From Platycnemis pennipes (taxonomy: Eukaryota; Arthropoda; Insecta; Odonata; Platycnemididae): a stretch of DNA of 64,000 nt. The stretch covers positions 5,611,915 through 5,675,914 of the forward strand of contig OW121846.1 in NCBI GenBank assembly GCA_933228895.1. Reading direction: 5' to 3'. Both the position numbers and the translations under genes were made by a program. Positions within the stretch are counted from its first letter, which is position 1, and each line of letters begins with the position of its first letter. Positions 20,365 to 32,270 of this stretch are shown one piece after another. Below the pieces are notes generated by a model. That model was not told the DNA's origin. It searched no databases and was given only the letters and a program-made list of their open reading frames with translations.

Positions 20365-21985
20365 TGAATTCAAATTCCCTGACTTTTACCTGACTAAAAT
20401 CTTCATTTCCCCTGACTTTTTCACACTCTACTTTCAATCATTACATACAATTTTTGAAGGATTTGAATCAATAAAATACAAAATTCTTTTAAAAAATATA
20501 TTTAAATTCTTTTAAAAAGTATTTCATTATGATGAACACATAGAAAAAACAGTAACTTGTAAACTTAAATACAGTCAAATAAAAAGTCCACATTCAGGGA
20601 TGTGGACATAGAACGGACAAACCACAAAATCAGAGAAATGCTAAACACGGCCACGTAGTGCTCCAGGCTTCTCGTCGACAGCGTTGCACTCCAATTGGTT
20701 ATCTAGCAAACGTTTGGTTTTCTTGGCTCTTAATTCTTTAACTTCTTCCCCAATCATTCTTTCTTTCATCTTCTCTCTTCTGTAGCTTTTGCTTTGTCTT
20801 CCTTCGCTCTCTCCCTTTGTGCCTCTTCACACTCTGCATGTTCGTGTCGCACTCTTGAAATCATTTTGTCACTAATTTCCACATTAAGAATTCCACTGGC
20901 CAAATTCATGGTGCTGTACACCTGCCTTTGCACGACCAGTGTCTGCCGGAGTTGGTTTTCGTTAACAACTTCTTTGTTTAAGGAAAACCCCTCTCCACAA
21001 AGGCATTTCCATTGCTCAAATTTAAAATCATGTGGATCATATCTACCATTAATCCAAAGCATTTCTGCGAATTAAAAATGCGCCTCCCAAAGTGATAAAG
21101 ACGGGTGTGGTCTCGGTCATCTTCTTTCAAGCACACAGAGGCTGCAGGTTTGTTAACTAAAGTCTTGAACTCAGCTTCTAGCAAGTCGCACTCTAAAGCA
21201 GAGAACCACTGCCTTAGCTGCAGAAATGAGAGGCAGTTCCAGAAGTGAGAAAGAGCTGCATCTCCGGATTTCACTATCAACTCCGGATCACAAAACGTGA
21301 TAGCCTGGCAAAGCTCATACTGAACAGGAGACTTTTCTAATATCTTGCCATCAATGCTTTTAGAAAAGTAACACACCTTTCTCTAAACTGCAAAATATCC
21401 TTCTTTGATGCTTGATCCACCTCACTGATAGCTTCTTTCACAGAGGAACTAAGGACTATGCCTTTGGCAGGAATGACGTTTCCTTCTTTGGTTACATCAG
21501 TATCACATACATTTGTGTTAGACAGTAGGTACTTTTCTTTACAAAGATTTTGTACAAACCTGTGACCAGAGCACATAAATCCATGTGCAAAAATAGAGCC
21601 ACGGCATTGTTTGTTTGGTAGGCAATTAAAAAGGGCTCAATAAGGCATGCCACATATGAGAAAAAAGCAACTTGGGCCCCAACATTTTATCCTCGACAGC
21701 GTTAGCCACGTAGGTAACACTGGCTGACAGAATCTTGTCATCTTCACCCCTTTTTTTGACTTGTTTGGTGAACTTGATCATGTTGGGAAGAGCTTAACCC
21801 CAGTGTCCACTGTCGACCCAGGCCAGCTCAGCCAGCCGACAGTGCAGCAGTTCTTTTGAACTGCAAGACATGACATTCATTTTCCCTGATGCTGTGGACG
21901 AGATTCCCAGACTTTTCCTTGATTTCCCTGACCCATTTCAAATTACTTGACTTTTTCCTGATTTCCCTGACCTGTAACAACCGTG
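20365..21985 (-). mobile_element. hAT-like transposase remnant
   Basis: The minus strand encodes, across several frames, a cysteine-poor region with SGDAALSHFWNCLSFLQL, then LMVDMIHMILNLSNGNAFVE, RGFSLNKEVVNENQLRQTLV, VQRQVYSTMN and a charged tail EEAQRERAKEDKAKATEERR. The LSNGNAFVERGFSxNKE stretch resembles the C-terminal dimerisation region of hAT-related transposases, where an xxERxFSxxK core is typical. Both edges are rich in TTCCCTGACTTTTTCCTGA repeats, which may mark the ends. There are frameshifts at about 20990 and 21360. Family assignment is moderate. Confidence 0.55.
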
Positions 21986-22099
21986 TAGCAAAAGAACCTT
22001 GCTACGGCCTTCTAAGGTGAGTGGGGAAATCATCAACCACAAACAATGCCAAATAATGCTAAGAACGGTAATGAGGGTGCATGTCTAGCCAATAAACAG

Positions 22100-23680
22100 C
22101 CGAGACTTCCTCTTGGTTATTTAATGCTGATGATGGGGCCCATAACGGACGCGAAACTGGATAACTAAGCTCCTCACGCAGCGGCTCCCGAAAGAGTCAA
22201 CTGGAAACATATGCAGCACATTGCGTGTGAAAAGGCTTGAGCTCATGACATCTGTTATTTGCATTGCAATGAAAAAAAATTTCCCACCACATTTTACGTC
22301 CAATGGGGGTCACATTTTCAACATTCCAGACATATCCGTAAGCGGGCTTGTAGATTTCACCATAGTACGTACACTTTCCGTTGCTTTCTTTCTCCTGCTT
22401 CTGTTACTTTGAGTTTTGCTCACTTAGAGATTCAACTTCATGGCTGGGAAACATAAGTCATTAAATCTAAAACCAGACTTCGTATAGTTGATGAATACAA
22501 AAGTGGTGGGCCGGATGGGCATTGTTATCAAAAAGATCACGCAGCCAGCACTAGAAGTCATTACGGTACAAGACATGAGGCATAACTCGATGAAACTCAA
22601 TTTTCTGGTTTCCGATGTTTTTCCAAATTCATAGTTCATTGTATTGCCACAACACTTGTTGCTGCGACCCATTTAGAGCTCATGTGCAGTAATGTATGGG
22701 AGTAAGTGTGTAAAATCAATGGTTTGTATTCCAAATAATTGCATATAACATGAAATTTAATGTCATGGACAGGAAATACAACCAATACGAAGTAAGCGAA
22801 ACTATCATTTTTAATAGCTATCTTGATAATATCTTTTCCCCATGCACCCACAATATTGGTGAAACTAGTTAAATGTTTAGGAACTGGCTGTGGAATGATT
22901 ATTTAAATATCTTTGGTGGTAACGAGAGTTCGTGATAGTGAGTGGTTTTTGGCTCCTGAGAGCTCACAATATAAAGAGGCTTTACTGTACAGTCAAAACT
23001 GGCTAGGAAGTACCTTTCAGCACCACCAGACTCTTCAATAATGCACTCTTCCAGAATCAGCAATCTTTTCTGAGTATTTGTGGAAAGTTTCTAGTTTATA
23101 TCTGAAAAAAGGCATTGTGGGATTTTGTCCAGTTTTTTCGATTTTCGACTACTGTGCGAAGGTGGCTAGAGCAGAGATAAATTAAGGACTTCAGTTGTCG
23201 TGCAGCACGAATCGGATAAAACGACCATTGAGTGCCCACCATAACCCCCCTTCTTTACGACATTTGAAGAGGATGGACCACTCAGTAATCCCTTTTTCAC
23301 TTCTTCGAAAGAGGGAAAGGAGGGGGAGGAGGGAAGGGGGTTTTTTTTTAGAGCTTCCCGAGGCTCCACCAGAGGGAAGCCGTAATGCAGCATTGTCAAA
23401 TCACTGTCAAATTGGGACTTAGAAAAATTTCAGCTCCGAAGTGTTAACTTTTTATTAGAAGTGCCTGTACCTTTCCATGCTTAAAGGTACCTCCCCTTAA
23501 GAAAAGGTGTCCACAGATTTACATCCTGTTTGACAGACAAAGTCCTGTGGACTGGAAGTGCTGCCTACAAGGCACGCGAGTGTAATTTCCCCTGTGTAAA
23601 CCGACTGGGTTTCAACCCTTGCATCCACAAACAGGAAGCCAGGACTCCTGACATCCTGCCCCTAATTGCTGCAGCATACA
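22100..23680. other. Intron sequence left of the gypsy element
   Basis: A possible hammerhead core lies at 22127-22157: CTGATGA, 19 nt, GAAAC. Stem II pairs poorly and the cleavage-site stem is unclear, so it is only suggestive of another Penelope-type tail. No other gene is seen. A purine-rich stretch occurs at 23300-23350. Confidence 0.35.
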
Positions 23681-23686
23681 AGTCTA

Positions 23687-24300
23687 TGTTACGAGCATTA
23701 GGGGTGCAAGCGGGCAAAGGGGGCTCGGGCCGGTTAAGTATGACCTACACGATGGGTCACAAAACTTCCAGAAGCCAGAGTTGGGGGCAATAAAAGGATG
23801 ACACCCACAAGACCGAGAGCAGAGATCGAGTGAAACCCAAGACGAGAGAGTGTGAGGAGCCAAGGAACAGAGTGGAAGGGGCCGTGGAAGGGGCCGTGGA
23901 AGGGGCCGTGGAAGGGGCCGTGGAAGGGGCCGTGGAAGGGGCCGTGGAAGGGGCCGTGGAAGGGGCCGTGGAAGGGGCCGTGGAAGGGGCCGTGGAAGGG
24001 GCCGTGGAAGGGGCCGTGGAAGGGGCCGTGGAAGGGGCCGTGGAAGGGGCCGTGGAAGGGGCCGTGGAAGGGGCCGTGGAAGGGCGTGAGAGGGCTGTGG
24101 AAGGAGGTGCAGTGTGAGGAGCCAGCCAGCCGAGGAACGAAGTGGAAAGGAGCCGTGGAAGGAGGTGGGAGTGTGAGGAGTCGGGTCAGCCGTGGAACGA
24201 AACGAGAAAGGGCTGTAGATGGAGGTAGCGAGTGAGGGGGCCCCAGTTAGACACTAAGGAGAAAAAAATTATTGCTGGCTTTTCTTTGTGTACGATCCCA
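23687..24300 (+). repeat. 5' LTR with expanded 12-bp minisatellite
   Basis: It starts TGTTACGAGCATTAGGGG and ends GTACGATCCCA. From about 23871 to 24085 the unit GTGGAAGGGGCC is repeated about 17 times almost without change. Three larger degenerate repeats of GTGTGAGGAGCC...GTGGAAGGAG follow. The 3' LTR has only one or two copies of the unit, which accounts for most of the length difference (614 vs 246 bp). Confidence 0.92.
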
Positions 24301-24344
24301 TCCATGCAAGATAGAGATGTCAGAAGTGGGATCATCCATCAAGA

Positions 24345-24662
24345 ATGTCGGATCCGCCACGCAAGAGAGGGGTGAAAACAGTCACTGCCTCTGTCGAGCC
24401 AAAGGGGGACAGTCAGGTGCCCTGGGGAGAGGTCGAGGGGACCATGCAGCTGCCATCTGTGGACCTGAGTGTGATCCTGCATGCAATTCGGGAGCAAACA
24501 GATTACTTTAATGGCTTTAAAGTGCAGGCGGATATGCGTGCAGAGGTTTTAAACCAATTGGGTGGTATAGAGGACGCATTCGCCAACTGTGACGCTAAGA
24601 TGGAGCATCATAAGAGTCGCCTCGGATGGTTGGAGACCTCCATGGCAGAGCTGGAGGAGAGG
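24345..24662 (+). pseudogene. gypsy Gag, N-terminal part
   Basis: From the ATG at 24345: SDPPRKRGVKTVTASVEPKG, then VDLSVILHAIREQTDYFNGF and MEHHKSRLGWLETSMAELEE. This is a helical, coiled-coil-like segment placed directly downstream of the 5' LTR, where Gag is expected. It is cut by the CR1-like LINE at 24663. The rest of Gag resumes after 26297 with a zinc knuckle. Sequence similarity to known Gags is not recognisable by eye; the call rests on position and on the zinc knuckle that follows the insertion. Confidence 0.65.
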
Positions 24663-26297
24663 TTGAATTGAATTGAATTTATTTCATGCTCTGGGTTTCC
24701 CCATAAGAGCAGTAGATAAGAAAACATTGATAAAGTTTGCAACAACACAACAGAAACAGCTAGCAAACAAGTCATCAAATAATAAGTCAAAACTATAAAC
24801 AATAACAATATTGTCAGAAAAGACTGAGTTACAATAATGTCATAAATTTTATACAAAATAATACAATAATTAAGTTACATTTAAAGTCCTCATGGAAACA
24901 ATAATTGTTGACAATTTATGCACAGGTTTAATTACATTTATGATTTATAAGTCTTCATTGAAACAATATTCGAAAAGTTTTCCCTTAAAGATTGGTAGAG
25001 AGGCAGAGTTTTTATGGGCAAAGGCAATGAATTCCAGAGGTTTGAGCCAGATATGAGGAATGATTTAAGATATGCGTTAGTTCGAGGTATTGGGCATCAG
25101 GTAGGAGGGTTCAGTCCTGGAGGGTCTAAAAACAGAGACTGACCTAGGTTTAAACATAGAATATAGGTAGTCCGGGTTTTTACTGTGAAAAAGGGCATAA
25201 AGAAAAGAGCCAAGTAAGTATTTCCTCCTACAAGATATCTTAAGCCATGACAGGTTGCGTAGGTGGTGAGAGATATGTTCATCTTTGCGGAGGTCGAGAA
25301 TAAATCTAACACAGGAGTTTAATAGCCGCTGAAGCTTATTTTCTAATTCAGAGGGAAGGTCATTATATACTAAAGCACAATAATCAAAAGTAGGGAATAT
25401 GAGAGTTGAAACAATGGTTTTACGAGTGGAAGTTGGTAGTAGAGATTTATGTAATTTTAATTGATGTAAAGTTTTGTTAACTTTATTTGAGATTTCTTGT
25501 AAGTGTTGATTCCACGAGAGGTTGTTTGTTAAAGTAATTCCAAGGTTTTTGACAGTATTGCAAAATGCAATATCAGCGTCACCCACCTTGATGTTTGGGA
25601 GAGTTGCAAATTCAATTTTGTTAAGTATTCTTGAGTTCCTAAAAATAATTGCCTGCATTTTGGTAGAGTTTAAAGTCAATAGATTTTCATGGGTCCATTT
25701 GCAGATAGCGGAGACATCTTTATTAACCAGAGAGATTGCTGTGGCCAATTTGCTGGGATTTGTATGCAAATAAATCTGTAAATCATCGGCATACAACATG
25801 TATTTACAGTGTTTAAGAACTTTTGCTATGTCGAGGATATAAAGGCAGAATAAAAGAGGGCCAAGGATGGACCCTTGAGGCACCCCACAAGGTACAGGCC
25901 ACCAATTGTTGTTATTAGACCCGATGACTGCCTGGCTTCTACCGTCAAGATATGAATGGAACCAATTTAAAACAGAACAGGAAAAGTTTAGACTTTGTAT
26001 AGTAGGTGCATATGATTAACGCGGTCAAACGCTTTACTGAAATCAAATAAAACCATGATGGTGACCATCCTGCTGTCCATGGCTTTCCAAATATCATCTG
26101 TAACTTTGAGTAGAGTGGATTGTGTACTATAATTTTTGCGGAGGCCAGATTGAAAGGGGTCAAGTCTCCCCTTGGAGGTAAGGTAATCAATCACTTGGTG
26201 GTGGACAATTTTCTCCAACGATTTAGATATGGCACAAAGAATCAAGATTGGACAGTAGTCTGCAGGAGAAGAGGGCTTTTTAGTTTTATTAATCTCT
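24663..26297 (-). mobile_element. CR1/Jockey-like LINE, 5'-truncated, inserted in Gag
   Basis: The minus strand encodes ISKSLEKIVHHQVIDYLTSK, then FQSGLRKNYSTQSTLLKVTD and VLFDFSKAFDRVNH. A frameshift follows, then MPQGSILGPLLFCLYILDI, MLYADDLQIYLH (YADD box) and LGITLTNNLSW. It ends with a conserved CR1-type tail, DYCALVYNDLP and KLQRLLNSCVRFI. The 3' end carries ATTCA repeats (plus 24663-24680). The endonuclease and N-terminal RT are absent. Most of the frame is open (25883-25077), so the copy is fairly young. Confidence 0.88.
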
Positions 26298-27121
26298 AAT
26301 CAGGCTCAACGATCATATCGCGTAAGGGAAGTTGCTTGGAGAGGCCAGTCCCCACAAAGGCCGAGGAGACCCTCGACTCGCTGCTACCAATGCCATGAAA
26401 TGGGGCACTTAGCAAGCAGTTGCCTGACTAGGAATCGAAACTAACATCAGGATAGGTATAGGGGACCGTGATTTCGATCGATCCATTATCGTTGCGAATA
26501 TCACTGATGAGTGCATTCTAGAGCTGGATTTTCTGAAACACTACGACTGTGTAGTGGATGTGGCTCAAGGAGTCCTTCAGCTACAGGATAGAGAAGTTTC
26601 CTTAAAAACGATTACGCTAAGGGCTCGTTGCCTTGAGGAAGTCACCCTGCCGGTGCAGGCAGAGTGTTTGGTACCAGTGTCTCTCCCACAATCAAATGGC
26701 CAGGGTGCTGAGAGGTGCGTAATTATTGAGCATAAACCCAAGAATTATAGGACGTGGATTACGGCGAGGACCCTCGTGAAAGGTAGGGGTACAGCGGAGG
26801 TCTGCATTGTGAACCCGGGGCAAGCTGATATTTTCCTCAGGAATGGGACTTTAGTCGGAAAATGCGGTGCGATGATACTTATGATGTTGATGCCGAGCCT
26901 AGTAGGTGGGAGTTCGACCGCTTACTGGCAGAGACACGAGGAGAATTAACGGTTTTGGCAAGAAAAGGATGGGAGCACAAGGTTTTGTGTACATTATCGT
27001 CACCGTAACAACGTCAATAAGAAGGACAGCTATCTTCTGCCGCAAATCGACGATACTCTCGACACCCTGCATGGAGTAAAATGGTTCTCCACGTTAGATT
27101 TTAAGAGTAAGTATTGGCAAG
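26298..27121 (+). pseudogene. gypsy Gag zinc knuckle, protease and start of reverse transcriptase
   Basis: 26300-26440 encodes a basic stretch, then CYQCHEMGHLASSC, a CCHC zinc knuckle that binds RNA, then a stop. From 26440 the frame reads IGDRDFDRSIIVANITDECI, then LELDFLKHYDCVVDVA, the C-terminal half of a retropepsin-like protease (the I-L-G-x-DFL block, G changed to L). It then runs through VSLKTITLRARCLEEVTLPV. Near 26960 follows KKDGSTRFCVHYRHRNNV, then LPQIDDTLDTLHGVKWFSTL and DFKSKYWQ, the first reverse-transcriptase blocks with the palm aspartate in TLDFKS. The LOA-like LINE interrupts at about 27122. Confidence 0.85.
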
Positions 27122-27821
27122 GGGGGTGAGGAGTAAGTTACTCCAGGATGGGCCACAGGGCAGAACATGCCCATGGACCATCAAGTGGTGAAGAGCCACA
27201 TCCTCCGTGAGGTAACCCTGGTTTTGCTGAACATGACGGATCTAGACCTGGCTGGTCGGCAAAAATCTCCCATCACCACGGTGCGTCTCTGTGCCAAGGG
27301 TGATGCATCTGCAGGGCGGAGGGTAAGAAGTCGCTAACAGAGAGACTCCAGATACAGGGTAACCTCCTGGATTTTAGCCTTACCCATGCATGTGGGGCTC
27401 TGCATGGGCGGACACTGTATTTCCCTAGCTACTCATGGGACCAAACTTGGAATCCCTAGTCAAAACAATGGGGGGTGCTGAGATGTGCACTCTTCACATG
27501 GACTCTCATAGTCAGTCTTCTTCCTTGGGGGATGCGATACTGTTAGAGAGCCCCGATGGGAATCCCAGTCAGGACGCACCCTCCACTACCTTAACTTTGC
27601 CCATGGGGGTCCCTTCCGGGAGACCCACACATCCCAGTTGCACCACACACCCTTTGTGGGGAGAGGAGGACAACATCGTTTCTCTCCTCTCTGGGCCCAC
27701 CTTCAAGGAGGCACTGAGGCTGGGCTCCCCCATGGGGGTAGAGTCTGACTCGGGAACCATATCCTCTCGAAGAGAAGGAGACAAGGGAGGAAGAAGACAT
27801 GGGTGGGGCCGAACCATGGCT

Positions 27822-28480
27822 GGCATAGCTATGCTTCAGGCCAACCTACAACACAGTAAGGCTGCCTCAGGGGTTCTGCAAAGGATACTCTCTGAAGGTA
27901 TGGTCAAAATAGCTCTGATTCAGGAACCCTGGGCTTTCCAGAGAAGAGTTAGGGGCCTGAGCATGACAGGGGGAAAAATATATTACTGTACCACTGTTGA
28001 TAGGCCTAGATCTTGTATCTATGTGAATGGGATAAGTGCTTTGCATCTATCTGAATTTACCGCTAGGGATCAGACAGCAGTTCTGCTGACCCTGGGGGAA
28101 GGTGAGAACTGGAGGAGGGTGGTCATCTGCTCCTCCTACCTGCCATACAATGAACCGGCTCCTCCACCATCGAATGAGAGGCTGGTGAGTCACTGTAAGA
28201 CCAACAAGTGGGATCTTCTCATCGGTTGTGATGCTAACTCGCACCACATTGTGTGGGGGAGTGGAAGCACCAACGGAAGGAGAGACGCCCTACAAATACT
28301 GAATAAAGGATCACTACCTACCTTTGCAAACACTGTTAGGCAGGAGGTGATAGATATTACACAGTGCACCAGTTCTCTGCTACACAGGATTGATGGGTGG
28401 AGAGTGTCAGGGGAGATAACTTTGTCCGATTACAGACAAATACTCATCACTCTTTTAGAATCCAATTGCAGGCAAACAAC
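27822..28480 (+). pseudogene. LOA-like LINE, APE endonuclease domain
   Basis: Reads MLQANLQHSKAASGVLQRIL, then IALIQEPWAFQRRVRGLSMT, VICSSYLPYNEPAPPP, LLIGCDANSHHIVWGSGSTN, VRQEVIDITQCTSSLL and WRVSGEITLSDYRQI. These contain the catalytic blocks of apurinic-endonuclease-type LINE enzymes: N and E near the start (QANLQ, QEPW), Y/P (SSYLPY), GCDANSHH, and SDYR for the usual SDHR, so the final catalytic histidine is changed to tyrosine. The domain lies at the end of a 349-codon open frame starting at 27435, whose first 125 residues look like unrelated upstream ORF1/linker sequence. Confidence 0.88.
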
Positions 28481-28489
28481 ATAGAGGAA

Positions 28490-29857
28490 CCCCAGGACTA
28501 CCAACTGGGAACTATATCGAGAAAGGCTGTCCTAGAGGGGGCACTTCAGTGCAAGTTTAGAAATGAGGATGAGGTAGATGCTGCTGTTGACTATCTACAG
28601 AGAAGCATCATCACACCCTATAAAAACAGCTGCCCCTTAAAGACTAGGAAGGAAAGGTGTAAATTACCCTGGTGGGGAGCAGAATTAAACTGTCTCCGCA
28701 TAGAGACTACGAAACTCTTTGATAAGGCAAAGAAGACAAGAATGCCTCAGGATTGGGAAAATTTAAAAGGTTGCCCAACGGAGACACAAAATGGTGATTA
28801 AGCCCTCTAAGAGAGATTCGTGGAGGGGCTTCTGTGCGAGCATAGAGACTGTTCCACAGATGGCAATACTATATAAGATCCTATTGAAAGACTCAGAAGT
28901 GGGAGTGGGGCCTCTGTGGCTTCCCTTGGGAGACTTGCGTCTTCCGACAAGGAAGCGCTAAAGCTAATGCTGGAGACCCACTTTCTAGGCTCCAGGGAGG
29001 CATCATGGGAGGAATCCCATCCATCTGGCTCGGACAGAAAGTTCGGAGCTCAGGCTCAGTCAGTTCGGAGACATTCCTGCAGCATCGTGATGCACAAAGT
29101 TACAAAATGAACAATCATGAGTTTTAGCCCCTTTAAGGCTGCTGGGGAGGATGGGGTATTTCCTGACCTCCTTCAGAAAGGGCAGGATCTGCTCTTCCTC
29201 CCAATGGTAAGAATATTTCACTCCTGACGGGCTTATGGATATGTTCCAAAAGCCTGGAGGGTCACCAAGGTGGTTTTCATACCTAAACCAGGTAAGACGG
29301 ACCAGGACAAGAGCAGACTCCTTTCGAGGAATCAGACTTATGTCTTTTCTATTGAAGACACTATAGAAGGTAGCTGACTGGTAAATAAGGGATGGCCCTT
29401 AAATGGACCACCCCCTGCACCTGTAACAACACACGTACCAGAAGGGAAAGTGCATGGAGACAGCGCTCCACAATCTTGTTAGCAGGACTGAGGGAGTGCT
29501 GGAACATGGAATGTACGAAATGGGGTCATTTCTTGATGTTGAGGGAGTGTTTAATAACACGTCCTTCGATCAAATCTGCATTGCAGCAGGAAGATATGGC
29601 ATCCATGCTCACCATGTGAGCTGGATTAGATACATGTAGGAACAGAGAACTGTCAAGGTAGTCTTGAGAGACAGTTCAATGAAGGGAACTGTGACACGAG
29701 GCTGCCCTCAGGGAGGAGTGTTATCTCCACTCCTCTAAAATATGGTAGTTGACAGTCTTCTTGTAAGACTGAATATGACTGGTGCATACACTCAAGGGTA
29801 CACAGGTGATGTGGTTATACTCATCACTGTGACGTACCTTGATACTTCTCCGGACTC
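28490..29857 (+). pseudogene. LOA-like LINE, decayed reverse transcriptase
   Basis: Blocks recognised in order, across frameshifts: LPWWGAELNCLRIETTKLFD (the linker W-W-x-x-E-L block); SFSPFKAAGEDGVFPDLLQK (K-A-x-GxDGIxP); WRVTKVVFIPKPGKTD; LDVEGVFNNTSFDQI (FLDxxGAFxNxxF, first catalytic D kept); VTRGCPQGGVLSPLL; then YTGDVVIL where YADDxxIL is expected. The catalytic double aspartate is therefore broken. Many stops between 28800 and 29450. Confidence 0.85.
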
Positions 29858-31081
29858 ATGCAGAAAGCCCTGGATAAGGCAATGGGTTTGTGTGCAGAAA
29901 CAGGGCTGATGGTAAATCCGGAGAAAACTATGCTTGTATTGTTTACCAATAGAAGAAAAATGGAGGGCTTTAGAACTCCCTCTCTGCAGGGTGTTCTATG
30001 CCCCTCACCATTGGTTAAGTATCTTGGGGTTATTTTGGACTCCAAGCTTAACTGGGGAGAGCATTTGGAGACCAAGGCAAAGAAAGCCTGTGCCTCCTTA
30101 TGGATGTGTAGGAGGGTCCTTGGTAAAACATGGGGACTTCAGCCAAAAGCCATTACATGGATTTATACGACAGTCGTCATACCTAGTTTCATATTCTGCT
30201 CTATAGTTCGGTGGAAGAGAGCCCAGCAGAAAACTCCAGGGAATAAACTGAACCACCTCCAACGAATGACCTGTATGGGCATTTCAGGGGCAATGAGAAC
30301 AACCCCAACTCTGGCGCTAGAAACTCTGCTGAACCTCGTTCCACTCCATGTGGAAGCAGAGGTGCAGGCAAGGACAGCTGCTTATCGTCTCAAATGTATG
30401 GGACAGTGGTATGACGAAGGAAGTTCCTTTGGCCACAAACAAGTTTGGATGGAGCTCATGAAGTCAAGTCCCATCCTCGAGATGGGCAGCGATGGAATGA
30501 TAGCCAGGTTCAACCAATCACCCCTCTACTTCAAAATCTGCTTCCTGGATAGGAAACAGTGGACTAGAGGAAAGGGGAAAGAACTTCATTCTGGGGCCGA
30601 AGTATGGTATACGGATGGCTCCAGAAAAGAAGGAAAAGCAGGAGCAGGGGTCTACAATTGTAGCACACCAAGGAAGCTCTCAATCCCTCTTGGAAAAAAT
30701 GCTACGGTGTCCCAGACAGAGGTGTATGCACTTCTGACCAGTGTGTATGCCATTAAGAAGATCGGGATGTTCAACAGACTGATAAACATATGCACAGATA
30801 GTCAGGTAGCTCTAAAGGTGCTGACATCACCATGGTGCAAAGCACAGCTGCAGCAGGAGTGTCGTGAGGCACTCAATGATATAGGAAGATGTGGCAAGGT
30901 GGAACTTTTATGAGTGCCTGGTCATGCAGGCATATCCGGAAATGAGATGGCTGATGAGCTGGCAAGGGCCAGTTCCAGCCGAAATCCGATTGGACCAGAG
31001 CTGTTGCTACGTCAATGGTGATAGCAGAAATTAGATTGTGGGGCTTAGCCCAGCATTCTGAGATTTGGCGTACCACGCCAT
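29858..31081 (+). pseudogene. LOA-like LINE, thumb and RNase H domain
   Basis: A 351-codon open frame begins in the thumb (LMVNPEKTMLVLFTNRRK, then LGVILDSKLNWGEHL) and enters RNase H. The blocks are VWYTDGSRKEGKAGAGVY (first D), SQTEVYALLT (E) and CTDSQVALKVL (second D). After one in-frame TGA at 30911 come VPGHAGISGNEMADELARA (H, N and final D). All RNase H catalytic positions are present, but the TGA, probably a changed TGG of the usual WVPGH, separates the last block. The frame runs on to WRTTPW, where the Harbinger element begins. Confidence 0.88.
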
Positions 31082-31889
31082 GGCCCGTATTCATAGTCAC
31101 TGTCTCAAGATTTGCATGAGATCCATTCGAGGATTTGTGCGATTCCGTATTCATAGTCACTATCTCAAGATCGCCTTGAGATCGCATTGAGCCAGATTGG
31201 AGATTTGGTCAAGACAACGATGGGGCAGTCTTGAGCCGATCTCAGGACCAACTTGCACCTATATGGCTGATGGCATAACACCGAATATCGTTTTTAGATT
31301 CATTTATATTCGATATGCATCGACGTTTTGGAGTTATTTTGACTTGTTGTAAACAATAACAGCAAACCACATTACTTTGACGGGTGAATATGATTGTTGT
31401 TATTTGCTTGAGATACCTCTTGAAAACACATTGGGTGAATGAATGCTCGAGTGCTAATGCGATTATTCTTTGCTATTATTGACTTGTTTTTATATATTCA
31501 GGTGTTTGGTGATATTAAGTACATTATTTGATGATGATTTCTCTTGTTAAGTATGGTCTGGTGCTTTCCCGGTGGTCCCAATTCTGGTGCGCATAAAATT
31601 CACAGTCTCTGCGGGTGATCCACCGTGTCAAGACTTTCATTCTCTCTTGTTGTGGATATATCTTTCAGAATACACTCTTGATCTTGGCTTCGCTTAACAC
31701 AGGTAAGAAATTGTTCTGCTGGATCATTTACCATTGCAATTTTGACCAATAGCACTGGATGACAATTACGATCAACTTCATATTTGTAACTCTTCTGTTT
31801 TCATATACCACATCCTCAAATTTCATTCTTGGTGAAGTGATTTTGATTTTAGATGGGTACGGGCCAGTGTTTTGAACCATGATTTAGGA

Positions 31890-32270
31890 AATCGATGGAC
31901 TTTTTGGACGAAGATGAAGAGAGAGTACCTAAGCAATATATTATGGACAATGAGAAGCCCATGTAATGTAATTCAGATGAGGAATTTTACAGATGGCACC
32001 TATTTTCTGAAGACACCGTTAGAAATGGTATTCATCCCATTGTGGATATGGAAGAACTCCAGTGAAACAGGGGTCTTCCACTTCCAGAAATGCTGCAACT
32101 GCTAGTTGCTCTAAGATTTTATGCAACAGGAGACTTTCTGCAGTTGTGTATCAATATATTTATGTTGTCTGTTTCACATTATATATTAGCACTATTCTGA
32201 TGCCAATATTGATAATTTTCCCACAGGTAACTTTTAGGTTTTGTGTTTGTAGTCAATGTACAGAATGAAT
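31890..32270 (+). pseudogene. HARBI1-like transposase, N-terminal remnant
   Basis: Frame translation gives MDFLDEDEERVPKQYIMDNE, then DEEFYRWHLFSEDTVRNGIH and LPLPEMLQLLVALRFYATGD with a few stops. The F-x-x-x-(F/Y)RFS-x-x-TV...L-x-x-LLQLLVALRFYATGxF pattern is diagnostic of the N-terminal region of HARBI1-type transposases. The DDE nuclease is not found between here and 34430, so this is a deleted, non-autonomous copy. Confidence 0.75.

Noticed and set aside
23830..24235. Repetitive protein of VEGA or WKGP units
   Set aside because: Both frames are readings of the 12-bp minisatellite inside an LTR; the unit length is a multiple of three, so any frame without a stop stays open.
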